A stretch of 64,000 bases of DNA from contig CASDPF010000008.1 in NCBI GenBank assembly GCA_949282215.1, positions 116,240 through 180,239 of the forward strand, given 5' to 3'. Below, in pieces: positions 34,283 to 43,444 of this stretch. Each line of letters begins with the position of its first letter. Position 1 is the stretch's first letter. The position numbers were made by a program, and so were the translations under genes. A model generated the notes under the pieces. It was not told the DNA's origin. It searched no databases and worked only from the letters and a program-made list of their open reading frames with translations. The DNA comes from an uncultured bacterium. Its GTDB lineage: Bacteria > Cyanobacteriota > Vampirovibrionia > Gastranaerophilales > Gastranaerophilaceae.

Positions 34283-35044
34283 ATGAATCAATTACAAAGT
34301 AATGATATAGTTGATAAAATCAATGAAATAATAGCAAATTTGCGTAAAATATATAGCGATAAAACTATTAATTATTTTAATCAATTAAACCAATCAAATG
34401 ATGCCAGAGTCATGGCTTTTAATAAAATACACAATTGTATTCTTTGCTATGATATTACTTGGAAAACTTTTGTGAAAACTTTTTCAGATGATTTTGAATA
34501 TAATAAATTACTGGCTGAATTTAATTTATATAATCAGTCTGATAATTTTAAGGAGGGCTTTCCATATTCATATAATATGTATATTTCCTTTGGTGTATAT
34601 ATAAGACTATTTTGTAGTTTAGAAAGTAGCTTAAGAGTTATATATAGAGAACTTGCCCAACAAGGGTATTTCAATTCTCAAGATAAATTTGTAAGTATCG
34701 ATACAGTTATGGCACAAATTATAAAATATACCAAAATTAATAATGAATATAAAAACTTAGTTTCTTTACTTTCCAATGTTAGAAATTTAATGCATGGTTT
34801 TGGAGCATTTCCTTATAATGATAAATCAATTACATACAAAGGAAAAGAATACAAATTTAAAAAACCGTTTGTATCTGCCGAGCTTGTAAAACTGGAATTT
34901 CTTCTGCCATTGTTTGAAAAAGATGTAATTAATATGTTAGATGATATATTTCAATCTAGTGTTATAAAGTCCATGTCTTTTATAAAAGATGATTTGGATA
35001 CAAATTTAGATAATTATAAAAAATACCTGAATACACAGAACTAA
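34283..35044 (+). CDS. hypothetical helical protein
   Basis: 253 residues from MNQLQSNDIVDKINE; AGAGG precedes this ATG, while the longer frame to 34157 would begin inside the tRNA and terminator. Predominantly alpha-helical, with SLESSLRVIYRELAQQGYF near 115 and LLSNVRNLMHGFGAFPYND near 168. The R-N-x-x-H element recalls HEPN-type proteins, but this is weak and no antitoxin partner is adjacent. Not otherwise recognised. Confidence 0.6.
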   Translation: MNQLQSNDIVDKINEIIANLRKIYSDKTINYFNQLNQSNDARVMAFNKIHNCILCYDITWKTFVKTFSDDFEYNKLLAEFNLYNQSDNFKEGFPYSYNMYISFGVYIRLFCSLESSLRVIYRELAQQGYFNSQDKFVSIDTVMAQIIKYTKINNEYKNLVSLLSNVRNLMHGFGAFPYNDKSITYKGKEYKFKKPFVSAELVKLEFLLPLFEKDVINMLDDIFQSSVIKSMSFIKDDLDTNLDNYKKYLNTQN

Positions 35045-35085
35045 AAATTTTTTTATGATAGATTTTGCTTTTAAATATCGTTTTA

Positions 35086-35114
35086 TTGACATACTCATTC
35101 TCGTGTGATACTAA
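35086..35114 (+). promoter_or_regulatory. promoter of the 35161 gene
   Basis: TTGACA (35086-35091), 17-bp spacer, TACTAA (35109-35114). Confidence 0.5.
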
Positions 35115-35160
35115 TAAAACAATTAGTTTGACAGATTATGATATTATGAGAGGAGTTTTT

Positions 35161-35655
35161 ATGGGAAAATTTTCAGTCCTTCCGTTACCTAATTATTTTA
35201 CTGTGATGAAGTCTAAAATTAATCATTATACACTTCCAATACCGCAAGTTGCAGTGAAAGAAAATTTAAATACAAAGGACGTTTTGGCTAAAAATTTAGA
35301 TTTTGTCCGTCAAAAACAGTTTAAATTAAAGGACCAGATTAGTCTTAAACAACAATTATCCGAAGATACATTGACATTAAGTAAAGGTGTGTCAAAAGTG
35401 GAAAAGCCAAAAACTTTAAAAAATGATAATTTTATAAAAGGGGATAAGTTAGCTATGGAAGAATATTTTAATTCCGGAGCTACTAAGGAAACAAACCCTG
35501 AAAAATATTCTTGGTATGAAGAAGTTGCTCAAGAATATGACGCTAAAGCAAAAGTGGAAGCTGAAAAATTTGCGGCCGAGGCAAAAGAAAGTAATGAGTA
35601 TTGGCAGGCATATTCAAAAAAGAAAAATGATGATAATTCATTAAGTAATTTATAA
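35161..35655 (+). CDS. hypothetical Lys/Glu-rich protein
   Basis: 164 residues from MGKFSVLPLPNYFTVMKSKI; GAGAGGAG lies 5-10 nt before this ATG and a promoter sits upstream, so the 35065 start is rejected. Charged, probably coiled (YEEVAQEYDAKAKVEAEKFAAEAKESNEYW near the end), no membrane segment, no recognised family. Confidence 0.6.
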   Translation: MGKFSVLPLPNYFTVMKSKINHYTLPIPQVAVKENLNTKDVLAKNLDFVRQKQFKLKDQISLKQQLSEDTLTLSKGVSKVEKPKTLKNDNFIKGDKLAMEEYFNSGATKETNPEKYSWYEEVAQEYDAKAKVEAEKFAAEAKESNEYWQAYSKKKNDDNSLSNL

Positions 35656-35713
35656 ATAGAAATCAAAATCTTTTTAATAATTTTAGCCTATAGGCTGCGT
35701 TTTAAACGTTAAT

Positions 35714-38700
35714 CTATAGGCTTATTCTTAGTCCAAGGGCAAGAGCAATACCGTTTCTTCCTCCGTTTCTCAACATGCTTTCCATAAAGCCCGTCGCTCT
35801 TTCTCTCCAACGCTTTTGAATTCCTATTCCATATTGTACATAAGGTTTAACTGATAAATCGCTTAAATATATGTCATCAGCTTGAAATTGTGCATGGTCA
35901 ATAAGATTCCAAGCTACTGAAACCGAAAGATATGGCTGTAAGTAATTTTTTAGATTCCCTATAATTTTTATTCCGGGTTCAAGATGTAAAGCATTCAGTG
36001 GTTTTGTGCTTATATCAACTCCTGATGCTGTTGTATAATCAAATGTATTAATAAATGAATAGGATGTTGTGATATTTGGTTGTAAAATAAGTTTATTTTC
36101 AAGCAATTCAAAATTATATCCGCTTTTTTGAGCAATTCCTGCAGTCAACATAGCAAAGTTATCGTTACCGAAGTTGTTGTTTGCTTCTGCTGTATTTGCT
36201 CCTGCATTAATTGTCCAGAGTGAATAAAAATTCCCTTTATAAAATGCCGAATTTATTCCTAATAATCCTCCGTTATTATATATACTGTTTCCTTGGTAGG
36301 CTTGATGTGAGCCGTTATATGATACATACGCTCCATATAGCATATACCAATTTCGTTTAATCTCTGTTAATTCGCTCTCTCCGCCAATTATACTGCCATA
36401 TATGACATTTGATACTTTTGGACCGTTTCGTAATGGAACATTTTCAAACACAGTATATGGTTTAATCCACAATCCTTTTTTCTGTTCAGGTATTATTAAA
36501 GGTGAAAATGCTAAATTCCCTCTTGCATCTGCAAATTTGTTTTGATAGTACAAGCTTTTGGTTTTGTTTACAGGGCTTAGCATAACCATATCAAGATTAG
36601 AAAATACGTTCTTATACGTTTCCAATTGAATTAAATATCCTCCCAGTTGTGTTGAAACTTCAGAAGAAAGTATTGCAGGATTGAAATCTCCTCTAACAAA
36701 ATCAAAATCTCCGCTAGAAGAATCATAACTTGCTTGGTAATCATATATCGGAGTTTTTATTGTTTGTGGTGTATATTGTACGGAATCTTTTAAGATTGAA
36801 TTTGCAAAAGGTATAATAATATCTTGGGCTTTAGGTACTCCCTCCAGAGCTATATTTTTAACAAATAAACTGCTTGAGCCGTTAAGGCTTGTTGCACTTA
36901 TTGTATCCATTTTTTGACTTGATAAATCAGCGTCTACATATAAATTTGTTTGACCATTTAAGGTTAAGTCTCCGAAATTTATATTATTTAGTTCTCCATT
37001 TTGCATATTAAAATTTACATTGTTATCAAGTGTCGTATTAGTCGAATTAAAATAACTGCTATTTGCAAGAAGATTTAATGTTCCGTTTTCAAAGTTAAAA
37101 TTTCCTGTATAGTTTTCGTTATCTCCGCCTAAATTCAGATTTCCGGAACCGTTTTTGTTTATAGTTCCGTTACCGGCTATCCCGCTTAGTATATTTGTTG
37201 TTCCATCTCCTTCGATTGTAATGGTACCATTACTATTATAAATATCATTTTTTTGTCCGTTAAGTCCGTAGTTGTTTTTAAAATTTGAACTTTCAATGAC
37301 TATATTCCCGAGATTATATATTGCACCACCATTTCCGATATTTGTTTCTGATGAAATTTTATTATTTTCAAGAGTTGAATTGCTAATCGTAATTGTACCG
37401 TTAGTATTGTTATATATTGCTCCGCCATCTGCGTTGGCTTGCGAGTTTGCATAGTTGTTTTCTAAAACGGTATTGTTTATTGTTAAATCAGAGTTATTGT
37501 AAATCGCACCGCCTTTTAAGTCTGTTCCGGTTGATGCTTGGATTGTATTATTTGAGATTGTACTGTTACTGATTGTGCCGTCGCCAATATTATATATTAC
37601 TCCACCTGCAACATTTGTGGTGTCTTCATCAGAACTTTTTATGTTTTCTCCGCCTATGATATTGTTTGAAGAAAATGTTGAATTATCAATATTTAAGCTG
37701 TTATTACTGTATATTACTCCGCCCAGAATATCTGTATTATTTTCTCCTGTTGCAGAATTTGATGAAAAATTTGTGTTTTCTATTGTGATAGCACCTGTGT
37801 TATAAATAGTGCCTCCTACAACAATTGAGTCGTTTGTTGCAACTGCAGAATTACTGAAAAAATTTGAGTTTGTTATTGTTAAATCTTTACTGTTATAAAT
37901 AGCTCCTCCTGTTGATGAAGCTTCACTAAACCCAATAGTCTTATTATTTGTAAATTGGCTTTTTGTAATGTTTGCAGTTCCTTCATTATAAATAGCACCG
38001 CCAAGACTTGAAATATAGGGATCATTTGCTCCTAAAGCATAATTATTATCAAATTGAGTATTAGAAATTTCTATATTGCCGTTATTATACAAAGCTCCAC
38101 CATAAGGGTTTCCGGTGCCAGTTGCATAATTATTTCGAAAAACAGAATTTGAAATTGTCATATTTGCAACTGCACCTGTTCCATATCCGTTAGCAACTGC
38201 CCCTCCGTATGAAGAAGCTCCGTAAGAGTAATTATTTTCGAAGGCTGATGTATTAATATTTATAGTTCCACCATCCAGATTGTATACGGCTCCTGCTACT
38301 GCAAAATTCCTTCCTCCTGCGTTTGCGTAATTGTTGTTAAATTCGGAATTTGTTATATTTAAATTCCCTGCACTGTTGTATATTGCACCTGCGAAATTTG
38401 AATTATTGTATGTTTGTCCTTTGCAATTCAGTATTTGTACATTATTGAATAAGCTGTCCTGATTTAATACAAAACCTCCAAATGTATCGTTTCCGTCTAT
38501 TGAGTGGCTCTCTCCTTGAAATGAAATATCAAGACCATAGAAATTTTGCCCGATTGTTGATGTTGAGGTTAAATTATCTAAAATTTCTATGGTATCCCCG
38601 TTTGTAGGATTGGAATTTATAAGTTCTTCAAATGTTCTTACTTGTATCTCATTAGAATAAGTTGTCAGTATAGTGTTAAATAAAATATAAACTATTAATA

Positions 38701-38719
38701 TATTTTTAAAATATTTCAT
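35714..38719 (-). CDS. Pmp-like autotransporter adhesin
   Basis: 1001 residues. Signal peptide MKYFKNILIVYILFNTILTTYS. The passenger has twelve GG-[AVT]-[IVLY]-Y-N type repeats (GGAIYN and variants) spaced about 30 residues, each with [ST]-x-F-x-x-N strands (such as SNFFSNSA, SQFTNNK), the repeat pair that defines chlamydial polymorphic membrane proteins; it should fold as a beta-helix. The last 270 residues look like an autotransporter barrel (GLWIKPYTVFENVP, GVIGGESEL-like strands, ending ALALGLRISL). Surface-exposed adhesin likely. Single gene. Confidence 0.85.
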   Translation of the reverse strand: MKYFKNILIVYILFNTILTTYSNEIQVRTFEELINSNPTNGDTIEILDNLTSTSTIGQNFYGLDISFQGESHSIDGNDTFGGFVLNQDSLFNNVQILNCKGQTYNNSNFAGAIYNSAGNLNITNSEFNNNYANAGGRNFAVAGAVYNLDGGTININTSAFENNYSYGASSYGGAVANGYGTGAVANMTISNSVFRNNYATGTGNPYGGALYNNGNIEISNTQFDNNYALGANDPYISSLGGAIYNEGTANITKSQFTNNKTIGFSEASSTGGAIYNSKDLTITNSNFFSNSAVATNDSIVVGGTIYNTGAITIENTNFSSNSATGENNTDILGGVIYSNNSLNIDNSTFSSNNIIGGENIKSSDEDTTNVAGGVIYNIGDGTISNSTISNNTIQASTGTDLKGGAIYNNSDLTINNTVLENNYANSQANADGGAIYNNTNGTITISNSTLENNKISSETNIGNGGAIYNLGNIVIESSNFKNNYGLNGQKNDIYNSNGTITIEGDGTTNILSGIAGNGTINKNGSGNLNLGGDNENYTGNFNFENGTLNLLANSSYFNSTNTTLDNNVNFNMQNGELNNINFGDLTLNGQTNLYVDADLSSQKMDTISATSLNGSSSLFVKNIALEGVPKAQDIIIPFANSILKDSVQYTPQTIKTPIYDYQASYDSSSGDFDFVRGDFNPAILSSEVSTQLGGYLIQLETYKNVFSNLDMVMLSPVNKTKSLYYQNKFADARGNLAFSPLIIPEQKKGLWIKPYTVFENVPLRNGPKVSNVIYGSIIGGESELTEIKRNWYMLYGAYVSYNGSHQAYQGNSIYNNGGLLGINSAFYKGNFYSLWTINAGANTAEANNNFGNDNFAMLTAGIAQKSGYNFELLENKLILQPNITTSYSFINTFDYTTASGVDISTKPLNALHLEPGIKIIGNLKNYLQPYLSVSVAWNLIDHAQFQADDIYLSDLSVKPYVQYGIGIQKRWRERATGFMESMLRNGGRNGIALALGLRISL

Positions 38720-38850
38720 AGAATTATATTATAAATAGGTATAAATACTTCCAATTAGCTAACTAGGGGAATAATTCAATGTTTAAATTATAAATTAATT
38801 TTTATTATTTTAAATAGTTTCAAAATACCTGATAGATTAATTTAATTTAT

Positions 38851-39429
38851 CTATATATTTTTTTTATTTAATACGATATTTTGTTTAGTCCTTTTTTGTA
38901 AGTATTTAGTATATTTTTTTATAATAGAGTCGTTGTCGGTTCTGGTCACAAAGATACCTGTTTCAAATGTTTTGTACCAATCGCCAGTTAATGCCAGTTT
39001 TTTTGTTTTATTCGGATGTAAAAACGGATAATGGTAAGAACCGGCATTTATCAGATATTTTACAGTACCATATAGTAATTCTTTCGGATCTGTTATTTTT
39101 TTTGTTTTCATAAATGTTGAAAATAAAGAGGCTTTTTTCTTATTTATGTTATTAATGTAGATTGCATAATCTAAATTGATTTTACTCCATAAAAACAGGT
39201 CTAATGCGGAAACTATATTTCCTGAGCTAAATTCATTGATTATATTGTTTATACAAACTCCTATTGCTCCAAGATGAAAAGGAATTCCAAACTTATTTCT
39301 TGTTACAGGATAGATATCTGTCTTTCTATTTGAAAAGTTTTTGTTAAATTCCTTTATGCAGGAGCTGATATATATTTTTCTTTCTGGGGGTATGCCTTTT
39401 GAATAATGAAAAATGTTTGAGATTTTCAT
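38851..39429 (-). CDS. hypothetical protein
   Basis: 192 residues, basic (Lys/Asn-rich), not recognised. Contains FGIPFHLGAIGVCINNIINEFSSGNIVSALDLFLW near residue 48, which could be one amphipathic or membrane-associated stretch, and a Lys-rich end. No clear Shine-Dalgarno. Divergent from the Cys-cluster gene. Confidence 0.5.
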   Translation of the reverse strand: MKISNIFHYSKGIPPERKIYISSCIKEFNKNFSNRKTDIYPVTRNKFGIPFHLGAIGVCINNIINEFSSGNIVSALDLFLWSKINLDYAIYINNINKKKASLFSTFMKTKKITDPKELLYGTVKYLINAGSYHYPFLHPNKTKKLALTGDWYKTFETGIFVTRTDNDSIIKKYTKYLQKRTKQNIVLNKKNI

Positions 39430-39533
39430 TTATGTAAGAAAACTTGTAATAAAAAAATTTGCTATGGAGTTAAAATTATTTTAATATTTTTAAAATTTTA
39501 GCAAAAAATAAAATTTAGCAGTTTTACATTGAT

Positions 39534-40058
39534 ATGTCAAAAATTTCTCAAATAAAGTCATATATTACAGCTCCAAGTAAGTGTTTTATACCTAAGTGTA
39601 AAGCCCGCTGCTGTATTAATGCACCTTTGCCTGAAGGGTTTTTGGAGAAGTTTCAAAGTCGAATTCAAAGAACTGTTTATAGCGGAATTAATATTGGTCA
39701 AAACGATCCTAAGGATTCTTTTAATTCTATTGTGTACAGTACTCGCCCTATTCAGTTTGTCGGATATGACGAGAATGGGAAAAGTTTGTATGGGATTTCT
39801 AAAGAAATGCTTGAAAAACTTCAATTAAAAAGCATGGAAGATGTTCAAAAGCTGCTCAAAGAATACGATGAAAAGGAAATTTATAATTATTGTCCGTTTA
39901 TTACAGATTATGCAAGATGCAGTGTATATGAACATCGGCCTAGTATTTGCCGTGATTTTGGTTCTTCTCCACTAAAGGTTGACAGATGCCCTGACAAATC
40001 AAGCAGGCTTGATATTTTTAAATTTTTCTTTAAAAATTTCTTTAAAAATTTGTTCTAA
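39534..40058 (+). CDS. YkgJ-type cysteine-cluster protein
   Basis: 174 residues. CFIPKCKARCCINAPLPEGF near 18 and CPFITDYARCSVYEHRPSICRDFG near 120 provide the eight-Cys metal-binding pattern of the zinc/iron-chelating YkgJ family (UPF0153). Exact biochemical role unknown for the family. Ends 3 bp from the convergent kinase gene. Confidence 0.75.
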   Translation: MSKISQIKSYITAPSKCFIPKCKARCCINAPLPEGFLEKFQSRIQRTVYSGINIGQNDPKDSFNSIVYSTRPIQFVGYDENGKSLYGISKEMLEKLQLKSMEDVQKLLKEYDEKEIYNYCPFITDYARCSVYEHRPSICRDFGSSPLKVDRCPDKSSRLDIFKFFFKNFFKNLF

Positions 40059-40061
40059 ATT

Positions 40062-40921
40062 TTATTTAATTGTTTGAGTAATTTTGTTTTTAATAGGGAT
40101 TGTAAATCCAAATAAATATTTTTTATCTTGAAGGGCTTTTGCGTAAATTTTGCCATTGTGTGCTTCGATAATTTTTTTAGAAAGATAAAGCCCTAATCCT
40201 GTGCTTGTTTTGTTATGTTTAGAGGCTTGGAGTGCTATATATTTATCAAAAATATTATTTAAATTTTCTTCAATTATATATTTGCTTTTGTTGATAATAT
40301 TAATTGTTAAGTCTTTATTATCTGATAATATCTGAATTTCAATTATACTGTTCTTTTCTCCATATAAAATTGCATTTGATAGGAAATTCATAATTACTCT
40401 TTTTATTTGAAGTTTGTCGGCAACAAAATTATCTATAGATGTCTTGTTTTTGATTTCTAATTTTTGTTCGTTTCCTGTGAGTAGAAGTTTTGTTTCCTTG
40501 ATTACTGAATCCAAAAGCTCTGATATTTTTATTGTTTCCGGTTCAATCTGAAGCTCCCCATTGTCACTTTTGTATGTATCAATAATTATAGATATCAAAT
40601 CTTTCATGTACTGACATGATAATTCGGACATTTCTAACAATTCTTTTTGTTTTAGCGTTAGTTTTCCAAAGTTTTCTGAAAGCAGTAAATGCAATGCATT
40701 AATTTGAGCTGTTGTAGGACTTTTTAAATCGTGTGTTATTTGTGCAACTAATTCCGCCCTCTTTCTATAATTATCTTCCTTATTCGTATTATTTGATTTT
40801 TTTAGAGAACACTTACCTAAAGCAATTATTTTTATTGCAAAATAGCACGTTATTGTAATTAGTGTGATTGTTCCTAATAACTTTATAATCAGTTTTTTAT
40901 ACCTACTTGACTTGGTAACAT
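40062..40921 (-). pseudogene. sensor histidine kinase, frameshifted at an A6 tract
   Basis: The uninterrupted frame (down from about 40915) contains a membrane helix (LIIKLLGTITLITITCYFAIKIIAL), the phospho-acceptor motif AQITHDLKSPTTAQ near 40735, the N-box NFLSNAILYGEKN and the ATP lid STGLGLYLSKKIIEAHNGKI. It has no valid start. An ATG at 40921 reads MLPSQVGIKN then stops, because the tract at 40893-40898 has six A (minus strand); seven would fuse it to the kinase frame, giving 286 residues. No response regulator is adjacent. Internal initiation at 40694 would lose the His and is unlikely to be functional. Confidence 0.7.
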
Positions 40922-40936
40922 TCTATTCACGTATTT

Positions 40937-40964
40937 ATTATATCGCTAAAAATAATATTGTAAA
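40937..40964 (-). promoter_or_regulatory. promoter of the sensor kinase gene
   Basis: Minus strand TTTACA (40959-40964), 16-bp spacer, TATAAT (40937-40942). Start of transcription near 40930 supports ATG 40921 as the original start codon. Confidence 0.65.
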
Positions 40965-41102
40965 TATATAAAATAAATATATTTTAAATATACTCATTCG
41001 GGTAATTGTTTTAAAAATATGAGGTGTTTTAATTATATTAAAGTTGAAAGAAAACCAACAAAATATCTTTTTCATACTTCCAGCTATTCTTAATTCCAAT
41101 TG

Positions 41103-41124
41103 GCCTCAATAGAGGCTTTTTTTT
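41103..41124 (+). terminator. plus-strand terminator without an assigned gene
   Basis: GCCTC (41103-41107), loop AATA, GAGGC (41112-41116), eight T. The T run lies on the plus strand, yet no recognised plus-strand gene precedes it; a 24-codon frame starts with ATG near 41020 without ribosome-binding site. A small RNA or relic transcript is possible. Confidence 0.5.
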
Positions 41125-41129
41125 GTGTC

Positions 41130-41462
41130 TTATATCCAAGATAGTCCAATTGATAGAACTGATAATAAAATAGCTCCCAAAAAAGCACTCCAAAATCCGT
41201 CAATTCTAACTCCAGGAACCAAATATGCAACAAACATAAATAAAAATGCATTTATGACAAGTATGAATATCCCGAGTGTCAAAATATTAATGGGTAATGT
41301 AAGAAAGACTAATACAGGTTTTATGAATACGTTGATTAATGCAATAATTACAGCAGCAATAAGTGCCGCTGAAAAGTTTAAAATTGTAATCCCCGGTATA
41401 ACCCATCCTACAAACATAATAGCAAGTGCAAGCCCAATCCATTTTAAAATTAATGCAAACAT
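41130..41462 (-). CDS. YvlD/phage-holin-4_2 family membrane protein
   Basis: 110 residues made of four hydrophobic segments: LILKWIGLALAIMFVGWVIPG, AALIAAVIIALINVFIKPVLVFLTLPIN, LTLGIFILVINAFLFMFVAYLVPG and FWSAFLGAILLSVLSIGLSWI. The INVFIKPVLxFLTLPIN centre is typical of the family. Function is poorly known (envelope-stress linked in Bacillus). Confidence 0.85.
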   Translation of the reverse strand: MFALILKWIGLALAIMFVGWVIPGITILNFSAALIAAVIIALINVFIKPVLVFLTLPINILTLGIFILVINAFLFMFVAYLVPGVRIDGFWSAFLGAILLSVLSIGLSWI

Positions 41463-41537
41463 TTTATCTCCTTATTTATTGATATAAGCTAATTATGTAA
41501 TGATATTGATGGTTTTTCATTCCCTAAAATGCTTATG

Positions 41538-41573
41538 AAAAAAGGAGCAGAGTTTTTGCACTGCTCCTTTTTT
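41538..41573 (-). terminator. terminator of the ion transporter gene
   Basis: AAAAAAGGAGCAG (41538-41550) pairs with CTGCTCCTTTTTT (41561-41573) over a 10-nt loop; symmetric A/T ends make it bidirectional. Confidence 0.85.
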
Positions 41574-41594
41574 ATTATTACTCTATAAAAAGTC

Positions 41595-42917
41595 TTATAT
41601 AAGAAATCTCAAATAGATATATATAGAACTTAGGACAAGTGAGGTAATCATTATTATTACACCATATTTCATAAAGCTCATAAATGAAATAGGATGTTTG
41701 TGAGCTGCAGAAGTTTCCGATACAATTACGTTAGCAGCAGCTCCGATAATTGTCATATTTCCTCCAAGACAAGCCCCAAGTGACAAGCACCACCATAATG
41801 GTTCTGCGTATGCTTGACCCATAACTTTTTCAATTTCTAAAATCATTGGAGTCATTGTCGCTGTATATGGAATGTTATCTATTATCCCTGATATAAAGCC
41901 TGAACCCCAGAGGATTAATAATGCGGTTGCTTTTTCTGAGCCTTGGGTAACCGTTAATATCCATTTTGCCATTAAAGCAATACCGCCGGAAGCTTCCAAT
42001 CCTCCGATTATGATAAACAAGCCTATAAAGAAAAATATAGTGTTCCATTCAACTTCTTTAAACAAATCAGAAGGTTTTTCAAAAAGTAATAATATACTTG
42101 CACCAAGCATAGCTGTTACGGAAGTTTCAATGTGTGTGATGTCGTGTAATACAAATCCTACAATTACAGCTATTAATACTATTAAACTTCTTATTAATAA
42201 CGCTTTGTTTGTAATTGTATGAGAATTATCAATTTGTGCAATACTTGCCATTTTTTCTTCTGTTGTAATCAACTGTTTTTTAAAGAATAACGAAAGAATA
42301 ATAAGTACTGCTATAAGTATTACAAATACAATACCAGTTAATTCTTTGATAAAATCCATAAAAGACAAGCCTGCTGCACTGCCGATAATTATGTTAGGCG
42401 GATCTCCGATTAGAGTTGCAGTACCTCCTATATTTGAAGAAAAAATTTCTGTCATCAAATATGGGATAGGGTTAATATCTAATTTTTTAGCTATATAAAA
42501 TGTAATAGGCATAATCAATATAACAGTTGTTACATTGTCCAAAAATGCAGAAGTAATAGCTGTAAATAGTCCGAGAACAAAAAGAATTCTTATCGGTTTA
42601 CCTTTTGTATGTTTTAAAAGTTCGTTTGCAACCCAATTAAACATTCCGCTTTTTGTCGCAATATTTACAATAATCATCATTGATACAAGCAAAAATATTA
42701 CGTTAAAATCAATGTAATTAATAAAATATAGATTATTAATATTTCCGTCTATGTATTTTGTCTGACTTAATAAGCCCAGCAAAATTGTAATTACGGCACC
42801 TAAAAGTGCAACTGTTGCTTTAGGTATTTTTTCGGTAGCGATAAATACATAGGATATTAATAAAATCGCTGCCGATATGCAGACACTATGTGCCTGAATA
42901 AAGTTTAAAATGTCCAT
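41595..42917 (-). CDS. ArsB/NhaD-type (IT superfamily) ion transporter
   Basis: 440 residues with about eleven membrane helices. Signatures: ATKSGMFNWVANELLKHTKGKPIRIL near 87, SAFLDNVTTVILIMPITFYIAKKL near 123, GGTATLIGDPPNIIIGSAAGL near 163, SGIIDNIPYTATMTP near 345 and SLGACLGGNMTIIGAAANVI near 380. The duplicated Asn-containing loops match arsenite/sodium-proton/dicarboxylate exchangers; the cargo cannot be fixed from sequence. No ars genes nearby. Confidence 0.88.
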   Translation of the reverse strand: MDILNFIQAHSVCISAAILLISYVFIATEKIPKATVALLGAVITILLGLLSQTKYIDGNINNLYFINYIDFNVIFLLVSMMIIVNIATKSGMFNWVANELLKHTKGKPIRILFVLGLFTAITSAFLDNVTTVILIMPITFYIAKKLDINPIPYLMTEIFSSNIGGTATLIGDPPNIIIGSAAGLSFMDFIKELTGIVFVILIAVLIILSLFFKKQLITTEEKMASIAQIDNSHTITNKALLIRSLIVLIAVIVGFVLHDITHIETSVTAMLGASILLLFEKPSDLFKEVEWNTIFFFIGLFIIIGGLEASGGIALMAKWILTVTQGSEKATALLILWGSGFISGIIDNIPYTATMTPMILEIEKVMGQAYAEPLWWCLSLGACLGGNMTIIGAAANVIVSETSAAHKHPISFMSFMKYGVIIMITSLVLSSIYIYLRFLI

Positions 42918-42978
42918 GTTTTTTCTCCAAATTTAAAAATGTATAACTATAATAAGTTTTTAAAAATGTAATTTTATG

Positions 42979-43335
42979 CTAAGGAGCCCTCGGGTAAAGG
43001 TTAAATTTGCTGTTTTTATTTTCTATAAATTGTTTTTGCGAATTTTTAAATATTATCTTTTCAAATTTAGAATTGATTGGATATTCTGCAACTAAAAAAG
43101 TTTTTATATGTGTATTTGAGTTAGTTTCGTAACTGCCTGTATTATTTAAGTTTTTTAAATTTTCATTTTTTACATAATTTTCATAGTCGGTAAAGTTATT
43201 TCGTTGCTCTATTTTGGTAGGAGAATTAAGTTTTACGTAATGAGTACCAAAAACTGATTCGCAGGCAGTTGAATGTGTACCTGCAAATATAAATCCCGCC
43301 AAGAATATGAAAATTATGATAAGAAATTTTTTCAT
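42979..43335 (-). CDS. small exported hypothetical protein
   Basis: 118 residues. A signal peptide (MKKFLIIIFIFLAGFIFAGTHST) and a polar Asn/Lys-rich body. One Cys near the cleavage region (THSTACES) is not a lipobox. Not recognised. Confidence 0.55.
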   Translation of the reverse strand: MKKFLIIIFIFLAGFIFAGTHSTACESVFGTHYVKLNSPTKIEQRNNFTDYENYVKNENLKNLNNTGSYETNSNTHIKTFLVAEYPINSKFEKIIFKNSQKQFIENKNSKFNLYPRAP

Positions 43336-43444
43336 GCGATTAAATAATATTTAAAAAAATAACTTTTTTCAATATCTTTTATTTTTGTTGTCAATTTCCT
43401 GAATTTATGCTAATTTTTTAATATAAAATTGCAGAGGGTTAGTT

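Noticed and set aside
34283..35044. HEPN toxin of a toxin-antitoxin pair
   Set aside because: The R-N-x-x-H element alone is weak and the neighbour at 35161 does not look like an antitoxin.
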